This document shows positions 35,529-43,504 of a DNA stretch of 64,000 bases, piece after piece (within the stretch, counting starts at the first letter, position 1; every line of letters starts with the position of its first letter). The DNA is from Phycisphaeraceae bacterium (GTDB lineage: Bacteria > Planctomycetota > Phycisphaerae > Phycisphaerales > Phycisphaeraceae), in the NCBI GenBank assembly GCA_020851735.1, contig JADZCD010000011.1, forward strand, positions 1 to 64,000. Direction: 5' to 3'. The notes beneath the pieces were generated by a model. That model saw only the letters and a program-made list of their open reading frames with translations. It had not been told where the DNA came from and ran no database searches. The position numbers and the translations under genes are program-made.

Positions 35529-36983
35529 CTATGGCGCCGGCGCAACGGCGGGCAGGGCGCCGATGCGGCCGCGCACCGGCTTGGGCATCAGGTCCTTGGT
35601 CCAGGCCCGCAGCCAGATGCTTTCGACCAACACGTGAATCTCCACCGCGTCGTCCGGACCGTACACGTAGCCTTCCTGCAGGTGGGCGTACTCGTCGACG
35701 TCGAACAGGTCCACCCGCAGGACCGTCATCAGATTGACGCGGGACAGATGGTCCAGAAACTGGGGAATGCGGTCGGCATCGACGATCACGCGCACCCAGG
35801 CATGCCAAACGTCGTAAAGGTCGTTGCTGCGATGGCCGGTGTGCGCTACGCCGTAATCCTTGGGCTTTAAGTCCACCGGAGGATAGGTTTCTTCCTCGGG
35901 AGTCTGCTGGGTCTTAACCGCCGGGCCGCCTTCGGCCAGCGCCGCCGCCCCGACGCCGCCGACGCTCTGTTGAAACAGCTGCTCGAGACTGGCCGTTTCC
36001 CCGCCGGACGGGCCGGCCACCGGCGCGCTGACCTGCTGGGGGCCCGCGGCGGCATTCATGCCGCCACCGTTGTCGATCCCCACATAGCCGGGAATGACTT
36101 CGATCTTAAGCAGGCGTTTGACGGGGTTGGTCGTCACATCGTAGCTGGGGTCTTCGACCTTGTTGGTGTCGGCGATGGCCTGAATGATGTCCTGCTGGAC
36201 CCACAGGCTCATCTGGGATTGCCAGATGTCAGCCATGCGCGGCACGGTTTTTTCAAAGGCCCAGGTTCCCATGTCAAAGGGTGAGCCGGGGGTCACCTCG
36301 GCCGGGGCGTAAATGCTGATGCCGCGGGCGCGGCGGGTGAGGAATTCGCGCAGGCGCTGATTCTGCCGCTTTTCAAACTCCTTCTGCTCGGCGGGGGACA
36401 GGTTGCTGATCGCCTTGCCGCCGATGTCCACCAGATATTCCTGCTCGGACTTGCGCATTTCATCGACGATTTCCTCGCGGGCCGGCGGGGTGCCGGCGTT
36501 CAACCGCGGCAGCTTGGCGTCGGGGGCATACTCGGCGAGGAACTGCGGAAAAATCTGGCGATACGCCTCGCGGGCCCGGATGGGCAGATCCGAGGTTTTA
36601 GGCTCGGGGAAAAGGTCGGGCAGAATCGGCAGATGGCGGTTTTCGTTGAGCTTGACGACCGTGGCCAGGGTGTCCTGATATTGCTTGCTGGTCTGTTCAA
36701 AGATCCACTGCCGCTTGGCGATGGCCGCCTCGTTGACCACGCCCTTGACTTCCTGGGGCTGGCCATCGGGAGTCTGGGGCGGAATGGTCATGGTGGCGTC
36801 GGTGTAGCGGCTGATTTCGCCCAGCTGCCGACTGACGTCGCCGGCCACGCTCTGGCGGAAGCTGCCGGCGGGCATGACCACCAGCAGCATCCACAAAGGG
36901 ATAACCAGCAGCATCACGGCGACGGAGCCGATGGTGATGGGATTGGCTTTGGCCCACTCAAGGAAGCGTTTGAGGTAAATCAT
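35529..36983 (-). CDS. Second gene of PilM-fusion operon: PilO-like single-pass protein
   Basis: 484 residues with one N-terminal membrane helix (about 16-40, ITIGSVAVMLLVIPLWMLLV) and a long periplasmic part. A helical stretch (about 85-120 and 170-215) is followed by a low-complexity Gly/Ala segment (around 305-355) and a C-terminal domain (WHAWVRVIVDADRIPQFLDH) that could be the ferredoxin-like fold of PilN/PilO proteins. The start codon overlaps the stop of the PilM gene (ATGA), so translation is coupled. No direct family recognition; the PilO-like label rests on topology and gene order. Confidence 0.65.
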   Translation of the reverse strand: MIYLKRFLEWAKANPITIGSVAVMLLVIPLWMLLVVMPAGSFRQSVAGDVSRQLGEISRYTDATMTIPPQTPDGQPQEVKGVVNEAAIAKRQWIFEQTSKQYQDTLATVVKLNENRHLPILPDLFPEPKTSDLPIRAREAYRQIFPQFLAEYAPDAKLPRLNAGTPPAREEIVDEMRKSEQEYLVDIGGKAISNLSPAEQKEFEKRQNQRLREFLTRRARGISIYAPAEVTPGSPFDMGTWAFEKTVPRMADIWQSQMSLWVQQDIIQAIADTNKVEDPSYDVTTNPVKRLLKIEVIPGYVGIDNGGGMNAAAGPQQVSAPVAGPSGGETASLEQLFQQSVGGVGAAALAEGGPAVKTQQTPEEETYPPVDLKPKDYGVAHTGHRSNDLYDVWHAWVRVIVDADRIPQFLDHLSRVNLMTVLRVDLFDVDEYAHLQEGYVYGPDDAVEIHVLVESIWLRAWTKDLMPKPVRGRIGALPAVAPAP

Positions 36984-39049
36984 GAGGGATTTTTCTCCTC
37001 GGCCGGGGCGTCAGACTCGTCCTGGGCGGGCGTTTCGACCGGCGCCGCGGGAGCTGGACCGACGGCGGCGTCCGGACCAGCGGCATAAAGGCGTTCCTCG
37101 GCGGTGCGGGCTTCTTCGGGCTTGCGGACCTCGATGGTGAACTGAAGTTCAAACCGCCAGTCGTTGTGGCGAGGCTCGTTGGCCAGCGGGCGGGTGGGGA
37201 AAAACGAGCTTAAATCCGTCAGGGCGCGCTGACCGCCTTCGCGGGGCGGAAGGGCGGTGCCGGGCAGGCCGGGGGGCATGCCCGCGGCGCCCGACGAGCC
37301 GGCCGGACCTTCGCCGCCGACACGATCGAACTCCAGCAGGGGATTGCCGTGCAACACCAGCTTGTAGGGGCGATCGGCCCGATCGCCGTTTTCGCGCAGC
37401 CAGCGGATGAACGTCTCGGTGAAGAAGGTCACGCCCTCGCGATTGGGCGTGGTGCCCTTGATGCGAATGACAAACGAAGGCGGCAGCAGGCCCGCACCCT
37501 CGCCGCCGGCGGCCGCCCAGGGGTCGATCCGCCAGGGGTCCTGGTTATTGCTGCCGGCGGTCACGGGATCGCCCGGCCCGACGCGATACTGGGCGGAGAT
37601 CGACTCGACGATAATCCGCCGGCGCTCCTGGCGGGGAATGGCGGCCACCTGGTCGTAGTCAGTGCCCAGCAGGGGAGGTTGGGGCTCGGCGGACTTTAAG
37701 GCCAGTTGAATGTCGGTCAGGATCAGCGGCCAGACCGTCCGGCTTTCGGGAATGCGGCGAATCCGCTCGATCTCCTCGCGCGGGTCCGCCGTCTGGGACA
37801 GCTCTTCCCAGCGCTGCTGCAAGGCGCTGGCCTTACTGACAATGCCGCGGACGCTCGACAGCTCGGCGGGATCGTATTGGCCCTTGGCGCCGACGAGGCT
37901 CAGGAAGTTCCACCCCAGGGCCACCAGCAGCACCGCGGCGGCGGCGGCGAACCAGGGTTGCTTGGCTTTCCACATCCGCTGCTGAACCACCTGCGACGGA
38001 ATGATGTTGGCGCTGACGGTTTCCAGCCCCAGGCCCTGCAGGGCCAGGCCGTAGGACGTGGCCAGGTTCAGGGCGTGATCGGCGAATTCCGCGGCGTCCT
38101 TGCCTTCCACGGCCAGACGCTTGAATTCCGTCAACCGCACCACGTCCATCTGCAGCTGCTGCTTAAGAAACTTCTGCAGGCCCGGCAGGCGGAACGTCGA
38201 GCCGACGCCGATGATCTTCGTCAGCGTCGCGTCGCGGTTTAGGCTCTGGAAATAGCCCAGCGAGCGTTGCAGTTCCTGGACTAAGTCGGCAAAGACCGGC
38301 CGCATGGCCTGGAAGATCTGGCGGGCGTATTTGCTGGTGGCCGCCTCGCGTTTGAGCTTCTCAGCCTTGGGGAAGCTGAGCTTAAAGGCCTTCACCAGCG
38401 CTTCGGTGAAGTCGTTGCCGCCTATCTGCAGGGTGCGGACCCAGATGTTGCCGCGATAGGACACCACCACGTCGGTGCTCGAGGAGCCGATGTCCACAAA
38501 GGCCACGCCTTCGCCGCTTTCCGACAGGTTCATGTCGAAGGTCAAGGCGTTGAACACCGCCACGGGCGAAAGCGTCAGGCCGTCGATGTTCATGCCCACG
38601 GAACGGTAATTATCGAGGAAGGCGTTCACGCGATCCTTGCCGATGGCGAAAATGCCCACTTCCACGTCCGGGGAATCGTCCTGCTGGAAGGTCTGGTAGT
38701 CCCACTCCACCTGTTCGATGGGGAAAGGAATCTGCTGGACCGCCTCGAACTTGACGATATCGGGAATCTTCTTGGGCTCCACGGGAGGCAACTTGGCGAA
38801 GCGAGCAAAGCCCATGTGCCCGGGGACGGAAACCCACACCGCGCTTTTGCGCAGGTCATGGCGTTGGAGGAATTGATCGAGGTTGACCTGTATCTCCTCC
38901 TTGGCGTTGATGTCCGGGGTGGTGAGGATCTGCTTAAAGGGCAGGACGTCGTATTCCAGCACGGTGACGTCGTCGCCGCTGCGGGCTAAGCGAATGGCTT
39001 TGATGGCGTCCGCGCCGACTTCAATGCCCCAAGCGTCGTTTTTGGCCAT
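36980..39049 (-). CDS. PilM-type actin-like ATPase fused to a membrane/periplasmic domain
   Basis: 689 residues, about twice the length of PilM. Residues 1-345 are a PilM/GspL-cytoplasmic-type actin fold: WGIEVGADAIKAIRL, WVSVPGHMGFARFAKLPP, GVAFVDIGSSSTDVVVSYRG and IIGVGSTFRLPGLQKFL mark the nucleotide-binding segments. A membrane helix follows (about 364-386, WFAAAAAVLLVALGWNFL), then a periplasmic region with a coiled-coil start and a Pro/Gly-rich tail. In other bacteria PilM is separate and binds the N-terminus of PilN; here the two appear to be one protein, as in GspL of type II secretion. AGGAG precedes ATG 39049. First gene of a three-gene operon; no secretin, ATPase or pilin gene is in the window. 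Confidence 0.85.
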   Translation of the reverse strand: MAKNDAWGIEVGADAIKAIRLARSGDDVTVLEYDVLPFKQILTTPDINAKEEIQVNLDQFLQRHDLRKSAVWVSVPGHMGFARFAKLPPVEPKKIPDIVKFEAVQQIPFPIEQVEWDYQTFQQDDSPDVEVGIFAIGKDRVNAFLDNYRSVGMNIDGLTLSPVAVFNALTFDMNLSESGEGVAFVDIGSSSTDVVVSYRGNIWVRTLQIGGNDFTEALVKAFKLSFPKAEKLKREAATSKYARQIFQAMRPVFADLVQELQRSLGYFQSLNRDATLTKIIGVGSTFRLPGLQKFLKQQLQMDVVRLTEFKRLAVEGKDAAEFADHALNLATSYGLALQGLGLETVSANIIPSQVVQQRMWKAKQPWFAAAAAVLLVALGWNFLSLVGAKGQYDPAELSSVRGIVSKASALQQRWEELSQTADPREEIERIRRIPESRTVWPLILTDIQLALKSAEPQPPLLGTDYDQVAAIPRQERRRIIVESISAQYRVGPGDPVTAGSNNQDPWRIDPWAAAGGEGAGLLPPSFVIRIKGTTPNREGVTFFTETFIRWLRENGDRADRPYKLVLHGNPLLEFDRVGGEGPAGSSGAAGMPPGLPGTALPPREGGQRALTDLSSFFPTRPLANEPRHNDWRFELQFTIEVRKPEEARTAEERLYAAGPDAAVGPAPAAPVETPAQDESDAPAEEKNPS

Positions 39050-39548
39050 GCGAAGGCTCCTGCGGAAACGAATGGTCCAACCGGCGTGTGTCTGCTTCTT
39101 AAGCCACCGGCGGCAGAGGTTGCATCGTCATATCTTTATACGGTCCGCAGCCAAGGGTTGTGCGATTCAAGGGAGTCCTGGGGACCCAGCGTGGGAGGCT
39201 CGGCCAACCTTTAGACGCCCTGGGGCGACCGGAGTTCCCAGAGCCGCCGTATCTGAAGCCTGCGGGAAAAAACATCCGGGCTTCCGGGGGCCGGGGGGTG
39301 ACTTCCGGGGGGTCCAGGGGGGCATGGGGTACAGCCGCGAAGGCCGGCAACCGACGGTCGCCCATCGGCTATCCAACCCAAAACGTCATTACACCGCTTT
39401 CCAGGCGAACGGTCAAGACAGGAAAAAAGCCAAAGGGGCCTGCCGGCAACCGGGGTTCCGCGCGTTGTGGTCCGGGGGTGCTTCTGTAGGCTTCACCCTC
39501 CGGGGGCGTTGCCTTCCGGGGCCTAGGCCGATACGATGCCCACCCATC
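39050..39548. other. About 500 bases without a gene: minisatellite and tRNA leader
   Basis: The part next to 39049 holds the ribosome site of the PilM gene. 39276-39323 carries several TTCCGGGGGC/CCGGGGGG units of the minisatellite, and a single TCCGGGGG unit recurs near 39473 and 39500. The open frames on both strands are short, mutually overlapping and of non-coding composition. The tRNA-Ala gene follows directly. Confidence 0.65.
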
Positions 39549-39621
39549 GGGGCCGTAGCTCAATTGGGAGAGCGCTACGTTCGCAATGTAGAGGTTGTGG
39601 GTTCGATCCCCATCGGCTCCA
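39549..39621 (+). tRNA. tRNA-Ala (CGC)
   Basis: Acceptor GGGGCCG/CGGCTCC contains the G3-U70 wobble pair that identifies alanine tRNA. D arm GCTC/GAGC, anticodon stem CTACG/TGTAG with loop TTCGCAA (anticodon CGC), T arm GTGGG-TTCGATC-CCCAT, discriminator A at 39621. No CCA encoded. Confidence 0.95.
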
Positions 39622-39859
39622 TTCGACTCGCGTGGTTTGCGCCCACGCTCGCTCTTGGCCAGCCATCTTCATCAACCGCCCAGGCTTGCGATGGCTGGAG
39701 AACCGGCGAGTCCAATGCCCTGAGCGAAGGCGAAGGGCACGGGCCGCCATCGTGTTGGAATCGGGGGTTAGGGATTGGGGGTTAGGAAAAGACAAGTTCA
39801 GGCATGGCCATGCCTGGGCTTCAGAAAACTTCTGGGAATACTTCACTTATGGGGGAGAC
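39622..39859. other. Gene-free stretch with GGGGTTAGGGATTGG repeat
   Basis: 39758-39786 reads CGGGGGTTAGGGATTGGGGG, the inverse of the element before thyX. The rest carries no convincing gene; short frames on both strands overlap the tRNA and the repeat. It adjoins the nucleotidyltransferase remnant, so part may be decayed sequence of that gene. Confidence 0.6.
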
Positions 39860-39952
39860 TTAGGCCGCCAACGCGTGCGCCCCGACCACCAGGTATTCAA
39901 CGCGGTTTTTTGAAAACGCGCCAAGAATGTCGCGGAAGTCCGGGTTCAGCAA
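39860..39952 (-). pseudogene. Truncated nucleotidyltransferase, N-terminal 30 residues only
   Basis: A frame starting at TTG 39952, with AAGGGG seven bases upstream, encodes LLNPDFRDILGAF then RVEYLVVGAHALAA and stops at 39860. This is the typical beginning of a minimal nucleotidyltransferase of the kind paired with a small partner protein; the next segment of an intact enzyme would carry the catalytic Gly-Asp-Leu-Asp motif, which is absent. It overlaps the end of the small gene 39897-40103 by 56 bases in another frame, as intact pairs commonly do. I read it as the remnant of a two-gene module. Confidence 0.6.
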
Positions 39953-40103
39953 CCGCTTGCCCCTTAAATGCCCAAGCTGACTGGGTTATTTCCCATACCA
40001 GGGCCAGACGCTGGGCCGCTGTTAAGTCACGCATCGCCTGGCCTTCGTCTTCAGGCTGATGCAGATCCTTGCGGCTAACCTTCATGTCTTTTCGCCGGCC
40101 CAT
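39897..40103 (-). CDS. Small protein, partner of a (now truncated) nucleotidyltransferase
   Basis: 68 residues. LTAAQRLALVWEITQSAWAF followed by GQAVAEPGLPRHSWRVFKK resembles the small proteins encoded just upstream of minimal nucleotidyltransferases in planctomycetes (typical pattern L(S/T)xxERLxxVWxLTxxAWxFxG...RLxRHVxR). Such pairs may be toxin-antitoxin-like, but I know of no demonstrated role. The partner frame begins inside its 3' end and is truncated. ATG 40085 is an alternative start. With its partner broken, the gene may itself be decaying. Confidence 0.55.
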   Translation of the reverse strand: MGRRKDMKVSRKDLHQPEDEGQAMRDLTAAQRLALVWEITQSAWAFKGQAVAEPGLPRHSWRVFKKPR

Positions 40104-40234
40104 GTCTCTATTCTACATTCCCGGTCCAAATGACAATCTTCCCGCCACGTCCCAACCTAGGCCCATCGGAACCCAGGCCCTGACAGATGCGGTGATTTCA
40201 CCCGCGTTCATGGCCGATCCTGATGCGCTCTTGC

Positions 40235-41713
40235 CTATCCACAGGGTACCCGCAACGGCACGCCTAAAGACATCAGTTGTTTCTGAAGGCGAGCGACGTC
40301 CACTTGGCGAAAACCTCCTTCGGTTGGCGTCAGCGCCGCCGCCATACCCGCAGCCTCCCCAAACTGCATGGCGTTAATCATCACCCGAATGGCCCCGGCT
40401 GCTTCGTGATCCGCCCCCACACAGCGACCGGCTGCGATGACGTTATCCAAGTCGCGGGGAACCAGACTGCGATAGGGCATGGTCCAGCAAAGGGTTGAAC
40501 GCGGGGGCGCACCGGTCGGCTGGCCATCCCAGCGTTCCATGATCGTCTGGCGGTCGCCGCGGACAATTCGGCGGGTGCCGTCGAGATACTCAAAAGTAAT
40601 GCCCGGCTCGTGGGGGTGGTGGATGTCGATGGGGTAATTGCCTTGGGCGATCACGTCGTCAAAAACGTGGCCATGGAGCAGTTCGTCGCGGGTGACCTGG
40701 TGCTCCGCCATGATGCGATAACTCTCCCGGCAGCCGATCTGCGTGGCGATGTCGATCAGGCGCACATCCTCCCAGCCTTTCATTTTTTGGATGTTCTTTA
40801 AGACCCAGCGCATCTGATAGCGGGCTTCGATTTCCGCCTTGGTAAAGTCCCCCGCCTGCCCGACGTTCACGTCCAGCACGCGCGTGCCGGCCAGCATGAT
40901 CTCGTGGGCGTCGTTAACCGCCTGCGTACCCCAAAGGAAGCAGGGGTATTTCCCGCCGTTATAGTCCATGCTCAGCTTATACAGCTCCGCCTGAATGGCG
41001 GGCAGATTAACCGCCCCCGGCTTGGCGCCCTGGACGCGAAAGCAGAGCGTCGGCGGCTGGCAGCGGCCTTGGCGATTGCCCAATTGCACAGCCGCCCCTG
41101 CCCGCCGGCAAAGGTCCGCATCGCCCGTGCAATCGACAAACAGCCGGGCCAGGATGGCCTGTCGACCGGACTTGTTCTCCACGATCGCAGCCGTGACTTT
41201 TCTGCCCGTGCAAACCACGTCGGCCATCCAGCAATGAAAGACCAGCTTCACGCCGCCGCCTAGGACCATGTCGTCGAACACCAGCTTGGTCAGCTCGCTG
41301 TCCACGTGCCAGCAGCCGGTCTGGCCGTCCGGAGCGTCGTTCTTGATGCCGCGGATTCTTTGCAGGCGACGGATGATTTCCTCGGGCAGGCCGCCGATGA
41401 CCTGGGTGGCGTGATCGTTGCCGTAGAGCGAGTGCCAGATGTTGACGTTGGCGGCCGTGGCCATGCCGCCTAAAAAGCCGTAGCGTTCCACCAGGACCAC
41501 GCGCAATCCTGCTCGCGCCGCCGCCACCGCGGCACACACCCCGGCCGGGCCGCCGCCTAAGACCGCCAGGTCGCACTCGGCCAGCACCGGCACCTGCCGG
41601 GCGGGCTCGGTGATCGTGCGCTGATCCGGTCCGGTGGGAAGAAAATTTTCAAGCGGGAATGGGGGTGGATCCTCGGCTGGAACCCCAGCGCGCAAGCGGG
41701 AAGACAAGGCCAT
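40235..41713 (-). CDS. FAD-dependent oxidoreductase (PF12831-like)
   Basis: 492-residue flavoprotein. The dinucleotide motif GGGPAGVCAAVAAARAG (around residues 53-69) is followed by VVLVERYGFLGGMATAANV, the RLFVDCTGDADLCRRAGA segment near 188 and a C-terminal VIAAGRCVGADHEAAGAIR FAD contact. This is the FAD oxidoreductase family abundant in planctomycetes next to sugar enzymes; reactions are mostly unknown. No signal peptide is evident, although the N-terminus is long and Pro-rich. Transcribed alone. Confidence 0.88.
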   Translation of the reverse strand: MALSSRLRAGVPAEDPPPFPLENFLPTGPDQRTITEPARQVPVLAECDLAVLGGGPAGVCAAVAAARAGLRVVLVERYGFLGGMATAANVNIWHSLYGNDHATQVIGGLPEEIIRRLQRIRGIKNDAPDGQTGCWHVDSELTKLVFDDMVLGGGVKLVFHCWMADVVCTGRKVTAAIVENKSGRQAILARLFVDCTGDADLCRRAGAAVQLGNRQGRCQPPTLCFRVQGAKPGAVNLPAIQAELYKLSMDYNGGKYPCFLWGTQAVNDAHEIMLAGTRVLDVNVGQAGDFTKAEIEARYQMRWVLKNIQKMKGWEDVRLIDIATQIGCRESYRIMAEHQVTRDELLHGHVFDDVIAQGNYPIDIHHPHEPGITFEYLDGTRRIVRGDRQTIMERWDGQPTGAPPRSTLCWTMPYRSLVPRDLDNVIAAGRCVGADHEAAGAIRVMINAMQFGEAAGMAAALTPTEGGFRQVDVARLQKQLMSLGVPLRVPCG

Positions 41714-41859
41714 GGGTCAATCGCTCCGTTGGCTAATACCGACAACAGACCATGGGATTTAACAGACAAAAAGATAGCAAAACTCATCAGGCCTCAGCGT
41801 CGCCGGCCGAGAACCAGCCAGGCACAAAATCCCCCAAAATGAGCGGAAATCACAAAAAA

Positions 41860-41895
41860 AGCTGGACCGCCGGAGGATTCCGACGGTCCAGCGTT
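41860..41895 (-). terminator. Intrinsic terminator after the first PEP-CTERM gene
   Basis: GCTGGACCG/CGGTCCAGC arms around 41862-41894. On the minus strand the hairpin is followed by TTTTTTT, ending transcripts from 43146. Confidence 0.8.
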
Positions 41896-41952
41896 TACCC
41901 ACACGGCCCGGCTGAACACAATATTTGTTGCGCTCAATCCACTTGATGATTT

Positions 41953-43146
41953 CTAGCGTCGCCGGCCAAAGGCCAGCACGGCGCCTGCCGCCAGCATGGC
42001 CATGGCGCCCGGCTCAGGAATCACCACGGCCTGGCCGCCGGTGAGCAGTTGCTTAAAGGGATTGATGTCCGACAGGGTCACCACGCCGTCGCCGTTGGGA
42101 TCGATCACCGGAAGATAAGCGTCCGGATACTGGGCCTGCCAGGCGGCGCTGTCGGTCAAGGCCAGTTTGAAGGGGTTGATGTCCGACAGGGTCACCTGCC
42201 CGTCGTCGTTAAAGTCGCCCGCCACCGCGATCGGCAACTGCAGACTGAAGTTGTCAAAACCCTGGGCGAACGTATCGGAGACCTGACCGCCGAGGAGCCA
42301 GAAATACATGTGCCCTTCGCCGTAGACGATCGAGTAGTTCACGATGACGTAGTAGGGATAGGTCTGGTCCAGGTCGACCGTCAGCTCATTGCCGCCGGGG
42401 CCCAGATCGCCCCAATAAAGCGGATCGGGATTGTCCGAGGAAACGTGGTGCCAGGTGTTCAGATAGGTCTTGCCGGCCGCGGCGAAATCAGCGGCCATCC
42501 AATCGCCGTAGACATAGCGTATCAACACGTCGCCCGCAGCAGTGCCGTCCCCTTCCAGAGCGTCGCCCCCCAGCGGCGTCAAGGCCATCCCCACCCCGCC
42601 GTCCGTGCAGTAGGAGACGTCGTGGGGAGGCAATTCATTGAGTCCCATCAGCCACAAATAGCCCCAGTTGCCGTTATCACCCATCCAATTGCCCTGCATG
42701 TAGTCAAAACTGAACTTGATCGTTCCCGGCACGTGGTTGGCGGGGGCTGCGACCCACTGGCCCCAGCGCGGGCGGAACATGATCGGCTCGAGGATGTGAT
42801 TGCTGGGATTCAGCGGGTCCACCGAACGATTGACGTTGCCCAAGTCGCCCGTATCGCGGAGGACACCGCCGGTCTCTCCTACGTCGCGCGGATTGTTGTA
42901 GGTGGAAAAACCGCCAAAGCCGCCGTCCTGCGAGGGAGGGCCCCACTTGGCCAGCCACTTGCCTACGTCATATTGCTGGCTGAATCGATGGGTCAGGATC
43001 CCATCGGGTGATGCTTGGGTTTTAAGGGCAGAGGTGCTTTCAAAATCACCCCCGCTGACCAGATTGCCCGTCAACAATGCCCAAGCTGACTGACCGGTGC
43101 TTACGAAAAGCGCCGCCGCTACGACGAGTCGCATATTGAAATGCAT
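41953..43146 (-). CDS. Exported PEP-CTERM protein with dockerin-like repeats (paralogue A)
   Basis: 397 residues from ATG 43146, which has AAGGAG upstream (a longer frame to 43197 lacks a good site). A signal peptide (RLVVAAALFVSTG) is followed by a beta-rich domain starting NLVSGGDFES, then two calcium-loop repeats, GDFNDDGQVTLSDINPFKLA and DPNGDGVVTLSDINPFKQLL, which are dockerin-type EF-like motifs, and the sorting tail IPEPGAMAMLAAGAVLAFG-RRR. PEP-CTERM tails are cleaved by an exosortase and place proteins at the cell surface or in the matrix; the exosortase gene is not here. No catalytic domain is recognised; the N-terminal domain may bind carbohydrate. Confidence 0.82.
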   Translation of the reverse strand: MHFNMRLVVAAALFVSTGQSAWALLTGNLVSGGDFESTSALKTQASPDGILTHRFSQQYDVGKWLAKWGPPSQDGGFGGFSTYNNPRDVGETGGVLRDTGDLGNVNRSVDPLNPSNHILEPIMFRPRWGQWVAAPANHVPGTIKFSFDYMQGNWMGDNGNWGYLWLMGLNELPPHDVSYCTDGGVGMALTPLGGDALEGDGTAAGDVLIRYVYGDWMAADFAAAGKTYLNTWHHVSSDNPDPLYWGDLGPGGNELTVDLDQTYPYYVIVNYSIVYGEGHMYFWLLGGQVSDTFAQGFDNFSLQLPIAVAGDFNDDGQVTLSDINPFKLALTDSAAWQAQYPDAYLPVIDPNGDGVVTLSDINPFKQLLTGGQAVVIPEPGAMAMLAAGAVLAFGRRR

Positions 43147-43197
43147 GAACGACTCCTTTCCGTTGAGGAGAAATGCCGCAACACCAAAAACAACCAA

Positions 43198-43504
43198 CTA
43201 GTATTATATTTTGCCCTTCAGACACTCATAACCTAATCGCGTAAAAGAATTGACCTATTACGACAAGTCTGTCATTCCCATCATAAAATGCCAGCCGATT
43301 TGATCAGCCGAGTGGAGTCATTGAATTCCAGATTAGCACCGAGCCCTGATGACGGTCACACGGCACAAGCCACAAACGACTAAGCGGTGCCACATACCGG
43401 TATCACGCGGTCGTACCTGGGAATCTGCTGAATTCACGTCGCCGCAGCGGCCAAAAACGAGGCCTCTGCCCCCAACCGTCTGACGGCTGGGGAATCGTTT
43501 GCTC
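43198..43504. other. 307-base gap between the two PEP-CTERM genes
   Basis: It is richer in A+T next to 43198, where the promoter of paralogue A should be. Near 43473-43495 the hairpin CCCCAACCGTC...GACGGCTGGGG lies just downstream of paralogue B and may serve as its terminator, though no T-run follows. No gene is seen. Confidence 0.5.

Noticed and set aside
39536-40059. Plus-strand frames of 94-125 codons around tRNA-Ala
   Set aside because: They overlap the tRNA gene, the GGGGTTAGGG repeat or the small minus-strand gene, and show no coding bias or similarity.
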